From: Magnetococcales bacterium
GTDB taxonomy: Bacteria; Pseudomonadota; Magnetococcia; Magnetococcales; JADFWU01
NCBI GenBank assembly: GCA_015234045.1
Contig: JADFWU010000007.1
Span: 39,817 to 103,816 of the forward strand
Direction of reading: 5' to 3'
Length of the DNA stretch: 64,000 nt
The translations under genes were made by a program, and so were the position numbers. Numbering within the stretch: position 1 is the first letter of the stretch; every line of letters starts with the position of its first letter. This document shows, piece by piece, positions 30,278 to 38,314 of this stretch. The notes under the pieces are model-generated. The model ran no database searches. It saw only the letters and a program-made list of their open reading frames with translations, and was not told where the DNA came from.

Positions 30278-31927
30278 TTACTCCAGCGATGCTTGCTGTT
30301 GCTCTTCTTCGCTGCCCTCGGTGATCCAGCTGCGAATGATCTCCCGCGCTTCGTCCAAATGATCGTTGATCATCTGTTGAGCAATCTGAGCGGTTCGGTC
30401 GGGAAGCATCAGCCCCAACGTCTCTTCAGCGGGTTTGGAACCCACACCCTCTGCGAGCAGTTGACGCTCCAGATCAGCAATTGTGCTGGCCAACATATCT
30501 TCTTCGGTAGCCTCTGGCACCAACAACTTCTTGATCATCGGACGCAGAATGAAGATCAGCATGGAGAGAATAATCAACGCCATCAACACCTGGAGATAAA
30601 ATTCAGGCTGCTCCCAGAATTTGATCCGACTCTCTTCTACCGGTGCGATAGGCTCAAAAGCCGTGTTGATCACCTCAATGGTATCGCCACGCTCAGCATC
30701 AAAACCGATGGCTTTCTCTACCAAACGCTGATAGTTACTCATCTCCTTTTCGGAACGTTCTTGATAGACAGGTGGCTCATCCTCATTGCCGGAGGATCTA
30801 TATGTGCCATCCACCATCACCGCAATGGACAACCGCTGGATGGAACCCACAGGTTTCAACACACGATTGACGGTTTTGGTGATTTCGTAGTTGATGGTTT
30901 CCCGTTCAACATCACGGGTTTGGTTGGAACCCGTTGCACCAGCAACCAATGTATCATTGGCATCATTGGGCTGCACGCCAGGCACACCACCAACACCGAA
31001 CACACCCCGACTGCTTTCGTTGGTAAACTGCTCTGACCGAGGCACCTGTCCGTCAGGATCATACAGCTCCTGCTGCTGCTCAACACGTGAGAAATCCAAC
31101 TCGGCGGTTACCCGAATGATACTTTTACCCTCACCCAGCGCCTTGTCGAGAATATCCTGGGCACGGCGTTCAAGATCTTGCTCTTTCTTACGTTGCAGCG
31201 CGATGGACTCGTCTGAAGGCATCCGGCCATCATCCAACGTCTCACGACCACCAGCAATAAGATTGCCTTTACCATCCAAAATGGTTACCAGGCTTTCATC
31301 CAGCCCTTCAACCGCTGAAGAGACCAAATGAACGATACCATCCGTCTGGGCCGGCGTGAGCGAGCGAGACAGATCCACCACAACCGATGCACTGGCCTCT
31401 TTCTCTTCGGAGACGAACAGCGACCGCTTGGGCAACACCAAGTGAACTCGCGCCTTCTGAACCGCCGCGATACTCTCAATGGTACGGCCTAACTCACCTT
31501 GCAAAGCACGCTGAAAATTCATCCGCTGCATGAAGTCGGTCATGCCCACCAGGCTGGTTTGATCAAAAATCTCAAACCCAACACCATTGCTTTTATGGAG
31601 CATGCCCAGCTTGGCTATTTCCAAACGAAGATCATACACCTTGTCGCCCGGCACTCGGATGGTCGTACCACCACCAACCAGCTCATAGGAGACGTTCATC
31701 TTGTTGAGCTGTTCAACAACCTGAGCCGCCTCCTCTTCCGGCAGACCGGAAAAGAGTGTCTTGTAACTGGGTCGGGTAGCAAACCAGATCGCAATCGTCA
31801 GCGCCAGAATAGTGGCAACCGCTGCAACGATAAGCCCGTTTTTGCCACGCAATGGCAACTCTTTGAGCATTCCGTGCAATGATGTGTCTTCTGATTCGCC
31901 AGCCGTTTCATTTGGCGTTCCTGCCAT
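30278..31927 (-). CDS. fliF: Flagellar M-ring protein FliF
   Basis: YKTLFSGLPEEEAAQVVEQL, RALQGELGRTIESIAAVQKARVHLVLPKRSLF, NYEITKTVNRV. Confidence 0.97.
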   Translation of the reverse strand: MAGTPNETAGESEDTSLHGMLKELPLRGKNGLIVAAVATILALTIAIWFATRPSYKTLFSGLPEEEAAQVVEQLNKMNVSYELVGGGTTIRVPGDKVYDLRLEIAKLGMLHKSNGVGFEIFDQTSLVGMTDFMQRMNFQRALQGELGRTIESIAAVQKARVHLVLPKRSLFVSEEKEASASVVVDLSRSLTPAQTDGIVHLVSSAVEGLDESLVTILDGKGNLIAGGRETLDDGRMPSDESIALQRKKEQDLERRAQDILDKALGEGKSIIRVTAELDFSRVEQQQELYDPDGQVPRSEQFTNESSRGVFGVGGVPGVQPNDANDTLVAGATGSNQTRDVERETINYEITKTVNRVLKPVGSIQRLSIAVMVDGTYRSSGNEDEPPVYQERSEKEMSNYQRLVEKAIGFDAERGDTIEVINTAFEPIAPVEESRIKFWEQPEFYLQVLMALIILSMLIFILRPMIKKLLVPEATEEDMLASTIADLERQLLAEGVGSKPAEETLGLMLPDRTAQIAQQMINDHLDEAREIIRSWITEGSEEEQQQASLE

Positions 31928-31970
31928 GACCTTCTCCTATCTCGTCAACCTGTCAAAGCCAACCAGACTA

Positions 31971-32285
31971 TTATGCTGGCATGTTCATGATTTCTTTGTA
32001 CACTTCCACAGCCTTGTTACGAACTTGCACCAAAAACTTCAAATGCACTTCCGCTTTGGAGGATGCAACCTGCGCTTCGTGCAAACTCACACCCGCATTG
32101 CCCAGCATCGCACGCTGTGACATATCCTTGGCATCTTTCTGCAACCGATTGGTCTCTTTGACCTGATCGGTAATCAGCTTGGAAAAGTCTTCCCAAGCAC
32201 CCGCTTTCGCGGTACCGCTATCCAGCGTTATATTGGGCATTTTCATCATCGGCATTTGCGCCTGCCCCACATTATTTACAGCCAT
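31971..32285 (-). CDS. fliE: Flagellar hook-basal body protein FliE
   Basis: SLHEAQVASSKAEVHLKFLVQVRNKAVEVYKEIMNMP. Confidence 0.94.
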   Translation of the reverse strand: MAVNNVGQAQMPMMKMPNITLDSGTAKAGAWEDFSKLITDQVKETNRLQKDAKDMSQRAMLGNAGVSLHEAQVASSKAEVHLKFLVQVRNKAVEVYKEIMNMPA

Positions 32286-32307
32286 TTTCTTTTCTCCTTA
32301 TCATCGC

Positions 32308-32736
32308 TTAACGCCCGATCTCCAACGCTTTCAAGGCCATCGCCTTGGATGCGTTCAAAACCGAAACATTGGCTTCATATCCTCGGCTTGCCGACATCAT
32401 GTTGACCATCTCGGTCACCACATCAATGTTGGGCATTGCCACATATCCCTGCCTGTTGGCATCGGGATGGGTTGGGTCATACTGCAACCGTGGCGGCTTC
32501 TGATCCATCTGAATCCGCTCAATGGCGACACCAGTAGCACCCGCCGCTTGCTCACGATTCAACATCTCCACAAATGGCCGTGCCATGAAAACCGGATCCC
32601 GACGGCGATACGGTCCGCCCTCAGCTGTCCGTGTTGTCTGTGCATTGGCGACATTCTCGGCAATAATGTTCATACGCAATCTTTGCGCCGCAAGCCCGGA
32701 TGCCGTTACCCGAAATGAGGTGAGAAAATCTGCCAT
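32308..32736 (-). CDS. flgC: Flagellar basal-body rod protein FlgC
   Basis: ASGLAAQRLRMNIIAENVANAQTT...VVTEMVNMMSASRGYEANVSVLNASKAM. Confidence 0.96.
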   Translation of the reverse strand: MADFLTSFRVTASGLAAQRLRMNIIAENVANAQTTRTAEGGPYRRRDPVFMARPFVEMLNREQAAGATGVAIERIQMDQKPPRLQYDPTHPDANRQGYVAMPNIDVVTEMVNMMSASRGYEANVSVLNASKAMALKALEIGR

Positions 32737-32804
32737 TGTGGCACCTCTTGTTCTGTTACTGTTGTTTTTCTACCGTTTATTTCCTGATTCACACGCAACC
32801 AGAA

Positions 32805-33218
32805 TTACCGCTGCCCACCATCAATAACCATCTTCAAGATGCCTACCTGCCCATTAAACGACTGGGTCGCATAGTTATAGAGCAACTGATTGGCCGTCTG
32901 ACGCGACATCTCCTGCTCAAGGTCAACACTGTTGCGATCCCCTTTCGGAATCGGTGTCTCAACCTCTTGGAGATCACCGGCCACCGCACCAAAATATGGC
33001 GTGGGCATATGTCCCTTGCTGGTCTTGGCCATCTTCAACTCACCAGGTAGCGGCATCGCCTCTTTGAGCTTGTCCTCAAAATCCAAACGACGCGCCTTAT
33101 AGCCTGGCGTGTCTCCATTGGCAACGTTAGCGCCGATAATCTCCTGCCGACGCTGCCGAAGATCCATGAGATTCGCCTTAAACGCACCATGCTGCCCTAG
33201 CAAACCAAAACCCGACAT
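32805..33218 (-). CDS. flgB: Flagellar basal-body rod protein FlgB
   Basis: RRQEIIGANVANGDTPGYKARRLDFEDKL; start set at MSGFGLLGQ. Confidence 0.94.
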   Translation of the reverse strand: MSGFGLLGQHGAFKANLMDLRQRRQEIIGANVANGDTPGYKARRLDFEDKLKEAMPLPGELKMAKTSKGHMPTPYFGAVAGDLQEVETPIPKGDRNSVDLEQEMSRQTANQLLYNYATQSFNGQVGILKMVIDGGQR

Positions 33219-33485
33219 GACGATACTCCTGGTCAATATTTTGACATATGTCTTATTTAAACTCAGACACCGCGTTCTGCCCGTGTTCAAAAGGGAAAAT
33301 CCCAAACAAACGCCAAAACGCAATTTCACATCACTCTGGATTGCAGGAAGCATGCCCGAGTGTCTAAAGATGAATAAACAGGATTATTTCACTTCCCATA
33401 TATCAGGTTTTGGGTAACTATCAGGTAGCGGTGCGCGATGTCAGCCACCAGTTGTGATAATTTTTTTATATGGATGGTGAAGGGC

Positions 33486-34595
33486 ATGTCCTCGGTCGAT
33501 CAAATCCCGGTGGATCATATTTTAGAACAATATGATGAACGCCTCCGGCTTTATCAGGACTTTATGAACCGTCAAGTGACGCTGCTTCAGGAGTTTATTA
33601 AAGAGAATGGCCCTAACGTTCACTCCATTGTCGGACGCGTTAAAGAGCGTGATGCCCTGCGGCGTAAACTGCTCACTTCCGATTCCGATTTCAGTGAACT
33701 CTCTGATGTTGAGGATATTGTCGGCATACGCATCATCACCTACTTCGAATCCGAAGTGGATCAAATCGCTGATATCATCCATCGTGAATATAAAATTGAA
33801 GCGGCCCATATTATTGATCGCGGCGATCTGATGGACCCGGAGCGGTTCGGCTACCGCCCGCGCTACTATTCGGTCAGTCTGTTGGATAATCGGCTTGAGT
33901 TGATCGAATATCGTCGATTTAAAGGCTGTAAGGCAGAAATTCAAGTCCGCTCAATCCTGCAACACGCCTGGGCTGAAATCGAACGTGAAATGGGCTATAC
34001 CACCCGCGATGCCTTTCCAAAAGAGCAACGCCGTCAATTTTCCCGCGTGGCGAGCCTTCTGGAATTGGCGGACGAACAGTTTAACGAAATCAAAGGATTC
34101 CTCAGCCCGCTGAAAGAGTCTCAGGCCAAAGAAGCGGAAGTGGAAGTGACACCACAAAATATCACCGCCCTCGTCCGCTCCAACATGATCATTCAGGAAC
34201 TGGATGAACGCCTGGCCGGTAGCATCGGTGTGAAAGTGGCCGCCAACTCTGAATTTTTAGAACAACTTGCAGAAAATATCACCTTCCTTGGCATTGAAAA
34301 CATCTCCACCTTGGAACGTGAACTGCGCCACCGTAAAAAATCGATCCTCGGCATCGGAAAGCAGGTTCTCGAACAACTCCACGAGGAAAAGGGATTTGAA
34401 TCCATCTGGGAAGGTGCCACAATTCTGTTTACCTGCTACGCACTCGCCGCTGTGTCAGGCCGCGTTGATCAGATTCTTGACTATCTGAAGAAGACATCAC
34501 CTGGTCAAGAACCTATGCCCGATGTGGATACCTATCAGGTAGAAGGCATGGATGATCCCAGTATGGATATGGATCTGGATATCCCCTCCTGGTAA
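33486..34595 (+). CDS. RelA/SpoT-domain protein ((p)ppGpp synthetase-like)
   Basis: VGRVKERDALRRKL, VEDIVGIRIITYF, DPERFGYRPRYYSVSL, CKAEIQVRSILQHAWAEIEREMGY; start set at MSSVDQIP. Confidence 0.85.
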   Translation: MSSVDQIPVDHILEQYDERLRLYQDFMNRQVTLLQEFIKENGPNVHSIVGRVKERDALRRKLLTSDSDFSELSDVEDIVGIRIITYFESEVDQIADIIHREYKIEAAHIIDRGDLMDPERFGYRPRYYSVSLLDNRLELIEYRRFKGCKAEIQVRSILQHAWAEIEREMGYTTRDAFPKEQRRQFSRVASLLELADEQFNEIKGFLSPLKESQAKEAEVEVTPQNITALVRSNMIIQELDERLAGSIGVKVAANSEFLEQLAENITFLGIENISTLERELRHRKKSILGIGKQVLEQLHEEKGFESIWEGATILFTCYALAAVSGRVDQILDYLKKTSPGQEPMPDVDTYQVEGMDDPSMDMDLDIPSW

Positions 34596-34713
34596 TCAAA
34601 CCTGCCCAATCTATAAAACGGTTACCAGATGGTCCATGATAGCGCCCCACACATATCATGGTCAGAAAATGATGAATCAGCACCGCTATTTATGAAAGTT
34701 AGGAGATTAGTTC

Positions 34714-35796
34714 ATGGCACGTGTCTTCAATTTTAGCGCCGGGCCAAGCGTTTTACCTCTGTCCGTTTTGCAAAAAGCCGCTGGCGAATTGATAGAATAT
34801 GGCAGTGCTGGCATGTCGGTCATGGAAATGAGCCACCGTTCCAAAGAGTACATGACCATTATCACACAAGCTGAAGCATTGCTGCGCGAATTGATGCAAG
34901 TGCCTGATAATTATAAAGTGCTCTTTCAACAAGGTGGCGCGACTCTTCAATTCGCTACCATCCCGATGAATCTGCTGACTACGTTTAATCGCAATGCCGA
35001 CTATATTCACACCGGAATCTGGTCAAAAAAAGCCATAGCAGAGTGCAATAGACAAGGACACGCCAGAATTGCCGCCAGCAGCGAAGCCGAGAACTTCACC
35101 CGCATCCCACGTCAGGATGAGTTGGATCTCGACCCCGCCGCAGCCTATGTACACATGACCACCAATAACACGATTTTCGGCACAGAATTTCCCTACATAC
35201 CGGATGTCGGTGATGTACCATTGGTGGCGGACATGTCGTCCAACATCATGTCCCGCGAAATGGATGTGTCTAAATTTGGTCTGATCTATGCGGGCGCACA
35301 GAAAAACCTCGGTCCAGCCGGTGTCACCCTGGTGATCATTCGTGAAGATCTATTAGGACGACACGCAGGCCTGCCCCTCATGCTGGACTACAAAGTTCAA
35401 GCTGAAAAAGAGTCCATGCTCAACACCCCCCCCACCTACGGCATCTATATGCTTGGTCTGGTGCTGCAATGGATCAAAGAAAACGGTGGCATCGCCAGTA
35501 TCGAAAAGAAAAATATCCACAAAGCCGCTAAACTCTATCAAGCCATCGACAATAACGATTTCTATTGCTGCCCCACAGAAGTGGAAAGCCGTTCCCGCAT
35601 GAACGTCCCCTTTACCCTGAAAAATCCCGACCTGGACGCAACATTCCTGGCCGAAGCAGAACAGCAGGGCTTGATGAATCTCAAAGGCCACCGCCTATCC
35701 GGCGGCATGCGTGCCTCTATCTACAACGCCATGTCTGAAGAAGGCATTGATGCATTGATCGCATTCATGGAAGATTTTGCAAACCGTAACGGCTAA
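34714..35796 (+). CDS. serC: Phosphoserine aminotransferase
   Basis: FNFSAGPSVLPLSVLQKA, GMSVMEMSHRSKEY, LFQQGGATLQFATIPMNL, YAGAQKNLGPAGVTLVII. Confidence 0.97.
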   Translation: MARVFNFSAGPSVLPLSVLQKAAGELIEYGSAGMSVMEMSHRSKEYMTIITQAEALLRELMQVPDNYKVLFQQGGATLQFATIPMNLLTTFNRNADYIHTGIWSKKAIAECNRQGHARIAASSEAENFTRIPRQDELDLDPAAAYVHMTTNNTIFGTEFPYIPDVGDVPLVADMSSNIMSREMDVSKFGLIYAGAQKNLGPAGVTLVIIREDLLGRHAGLPLMLDYKVQAEKESMLNTPPTYGIYMLGLVLQWIKENGGIASIEKKNIHKAAKLYQAIDNNDFYCCPTEVESRSRMNVPFTLKNPDLDATFLAEAEQQGLMNLKGHRLSGGMRASIYNAMSEEGIDALIAFMEDFANRNG

Positions 35797-35798
35797 CA

Positions 35799-36095
35799 AT
35801 GATCGAAAAAAGCAACGTTATTTCAACAGTTAAGAAACGCCTGAAAAAACTTAATCCTGGCCAGGGCGTAGATCTACGCACCTATAAAAGAGACCGCTCA
35901 GTAGTGATTCTCAAGCAAGAAGATGGCATTCTGGAAGTCATACAGAATGGCTACGAAAATGAGACGTTCAACATCCCCGAAACCAAACTCGCCAAACTGC
36001 TACAAAAACTTCTGAAAATAGAGTTTCCCCGCAGCAATAAAGTACGGATTTATCGACTTGAATCCGGTATCCGGCCTATTCCGCGCAAGATATGA
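35799..36095 (+). CDS. Small protein of unknown function immediately after serC
   Basis: 98-aa ORF starting 3 nt after the serC ORF end, same strand. Confidence 0.6.
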   Translation: MIEKSNVISTVKKRLKKLNPGQGVDLRTYKRDRSVVILKQEDGILEVIQNGYENETFNIPETKLAKLLQKLLKIEFPRSNKVRIYRLESGIRPIPRKI

Positions 36096-36139
36096 GAGAT
36101 TCATTGATGCAGGTACCATTTAGACGAAACGACTATAGT

Positions 36140-36295
36140 TCACGCTTCTCCCGTGAAAACATCATCCAGTGACTGTGCATCCAGCACTCGATCACTCCAT
36201 GCCTCAAGTGCCGTTTGATCTGCCTGTTGTACTTGTTCAATAAGCCATTCCGGCAACTCACCAAATTTACGCTGAAGTAGGCGCAGCAGAAGCAT
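36140..36295 (-). other. Candidate internal ORF (51 aa, C-terminal domain of the Rpn-like protein) with its own ribosome binding site
   Basis: Minus-strand AGGAAGGAGAGGTC-ATG: strong Shine-Dalgarno AAGGAG 5 nt from an in-frame ATG; peptide MLLLRLLQRKFGELPEWLIEQVQQADQTALEAWSDRVLDAQSLDDVFTGEA. Confidence 0.5.
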
Positions 36296-37171
36296 GACCT
36301 CTCCTTCCTGGCGGCCTTCCTGGCGACCTTCCTGGCGACCTTCCTGGCGACCTTCCTGACGGCCTTCCTGACGGCCTTCCTGACGGCCTTCCTGACGGCC
36401 TTCCTGACGGCCTTTGGCAATCATCTCTCTGGCAAATTGGGAAGCATACTGTTCCGCCTCGCCAGGAAAGGCTTCTTCTGTAAATGCTTGAATACTGCTC
36501 ATATCAAAATCCTCACAAACCTGTACCAAATACAGCAAAGCACGTTGAGCAAGCTCTATATCACCTTGAAATGCGCGACCAATTGAAGCAACTACGTCAG
36601 ATGAAATGCCCGATTGGAAGACCCATTTCAGTGTCAGAAATCCACCTTTTAACCGCGCATCACCCGAGAGATCTGAATCATCAATACGTCCAAGGTCCAA
36701 TACAGAATAACAGAAATCCAACAAATAGGGCTGCCAAGATTCATCTGCATCAACCAGCGCAGAAAACTTTGGCAAAATGCGCCACTCTTCCCGGCCATGG
36801 TAAACCAACAGCGGCACGATGGGTGGTAAGCGCTCTCCCTTGCCCAATTCCCGCTTTGCCTGCTCCATGATACGCACCATGTAGCGCAGCATTTGGAAAG
36901 CGACCCACTCATCTGGATAGCTTTTATGCTCTATCAACGCATACACATAAACCGGCAATCCACTCAGCGTCTTAACCTGAAATAGCCGATCCGTGAGATG
37001 CTGACGAAACTCTCCGTCAATAAACGACCCATCCACCAACTCTGGCGGCTCTGGCGAAAGTCTATCTGCTATCTCTTTTGGCAAACGCTCACGCAATAGA
37101 GCGCCCGCTGTTTTGGGATTGGCTAATAGCGTCTTCAAAAAACGGTCATGCGGTTGAACAATATCAGCCAT
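36140..37171 (-). CDS. Rpn family recombination-promoting nuclease / PD-(D/E)XK (Transposase_31-like)
   Basis: PHDRFLKTLLANPKTAGALLRERLP, DGSFIDGEFRQHLTDRLFQVKTLSGLPVYVYALIEHKSYPDEWVAFQMLRYM; C-terminal GRQE repeats typical of the family. Confidence 0.88.
   Translation of the reverse strand: MADIVQPHDRFLKTLLANPKTAGALLRERLPKEIADRLSPEPPELVDGSFIDGEFRQHLTDRLFQVKTLSGLPVYVYALIEHKSYPDEWVAFQMLRYMVRIMEQAKRELGKGERLPPIVPLLVYHGREEWRILPKFSALVDADESWQPYLLDFCYSVLDLGRIDDSDLSGDARLKGGFLTLKWVFQSGISSDVVASIGRAFQGDIELAQRALLYLVQVCEDFDMSSIQAFTEEAFPGEAEQYASQFAREMIAKGRQEGRQEGRQEGRQEGRQEGRQEGRQEGRQEGRQEGEVMLLLRLLQRKFGELPEWLIEQVQQADQTALEAWSDRVLDAQSLDDVFTGEA
36305..36412 (-). repeat. 12-bp in-frame tandem repeat, 9 units (GRQE)9
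   Basis: Units TTCCTGGCGGCC / TTCCTGGCGACC x3 / TTCCTGACGGCC x5 read directly on the + strand. Confidence 0.97.
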
Positions 37172-37301
37172 CTTCAGCTCGCTATCAACTGCCTTCTTGA
37201 GATCCCAGACAATAATTTAAGTTGTCAAAACATCTACCAACCAACTGATTTTTCACTCAAAATGCAAGAGTACAGATCGAGAAGAGACTATAAAAACACT
37301 T

Positions 37302-37778
37302 CTACAACTCAATCTTATCCAATTCTGCTTCAATACTTTTGTTTGGCACACTGCCCTGGTTATCGGACTTAGCTGCAACACTCTGAGTTCCCTGGCCTTT
37401 CTGCCATCTGCGAACTGCGACAAATAGACCAAGACCACCCGCCAACAAACCAACAAACGGTCCCAACCAAAGCACCAGATTAGCACCGCTTTTCACCGGT
37501 TCCATGTAGATATAATCGCCATAGCGGTCAAAGAAATATTTATTGATCGCCTCAGACGATTGACCTTCAGCCACTTTGTCACGAATCACACTCACCATAT
37601 CTTGTGCCAAATCGGAGTTGGATTCGTACAGAGATTGACTCTGACACACCGTACAACGCAGCCCTTGAGCGATTTCCCTGACTTGCGCCTCATTGGGATC
37701 TTCTGCCCGTTCTGCGGCCAATGTTGGGAGGGTTACACCCATGAGTGTGAATAGCAATAACCATGGAATCACCCTCAT
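37302..37778 (-). CDS. ccmH: Cytochrome c-type biogenesis protein CcmH
   Basis: LRCTVCQSQSLYESNSDLAQDM (LRCxxC), FFDRYGDYIYMEP. Confidence 0.95.
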   Translation of the reverse strand: MRVIPWLLLFTLMGVTLPTLAAERAEDPNEAQVREIAQGLRCTVCQSQSLYESNSDLAQDMVSVIRDKVAEGQSSEAINKYFFDRYGDYIYMEPVKSGANLVLWLGPFVGLLAGGLGLFVAVRRWQKGQGTQSVAAKSDNQGSVPNKSIEAELDKIEL

Positions 37779-38314
37779 TGGACCGCGCCTCCGTCAATCA
37801 ATGGTAAAGCCACTTTTTCAAACCAACCCGGATAGAGCGGACCTGTATGTTTCAAGCGGATAATACCGGTAGGATCAATCAAAAAGCTCTCAGGTGCCCC
37901 ATACACGCCCCAATCGATAGCCACACGCTGTTTGGGATCAAACAGATGTTGATAGCCTGGATCACCATGACGTTGAAGAAAACGGAAAGCGCCTTCACGG
38001 GTATCTTTGAAATCTACACCAATAATCAGAAAATCGTCTCGATCTTTCACCTGATCAGCCAATTGGATCAAATAGGGGTGTTCTGCCACACAGGAGATAC
38101 ACCAAGAACCCCAGAAATTGAGCAGAACCCATTTTCCACGATAATCGGTTAATGTGATCGTTGCATCCCCTTTCAATGATGGTTCGGAAAAGTCGCTGGC
38201 TGGCTTTGAAATCAATGGTGTGGGAATATCACGCGGATCGTTTTGCAACCCCATGGCGAACAAGGCAATAATACCGAGAACCACGCCCATAATGGCCAAT
38301 TTCCAGCTGCTCAT
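37775..38314 (-). CDS. ccmG: Thiol:disulfide interchange protein CcmG/DsbE
   Basis: LLNFWGSWCISCVAEHP thioredoxin motif; YGAPESFLIDPTGIIRLKHTG. Confidence 0.92.
   Translation of the reverse strand: MSSWKLAIMGVVLGIIALFAMGLQNDPRDIPTPLISKPASDFSEPSLKGDATITLTDYRGKWVLLNFWGSWCISCVAEHPYLIQLADQVKDRDDFLIIGVDFKDTREGAFRFLQRHGDPGYQHLFDPKQRVAIDWGVYGAPESFLIDPTGIIRLKHTGPLYPGWFEKVALPLIDGGAVQ

Noticed and set aside
36305-36412. Possible CRISPR array at the 12-bp repeats (and at the 63-bp repeats 27230-27787)
   Set aside because: Units are contiguous with no unique spacers and lie in frame inside coding genes; no cas genes in the window.
36133-36420. Minus-strand 95-aa ORF MPKAVRKAVRKAVRK... rich in Lys/Arg
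   Set aside because: Out-of-frame reading of the 12-bp repeat inside the Rpn-like gene; no independent support.
36140-37171. Calling the Rpn-like gene an active insertion sequence transposase
   Set aside because: The Transposase_31 label is historical; the sequence reads as a PD-(D/E)XK nuclease and no terminal inverted repeats or target duplications were seen around it.
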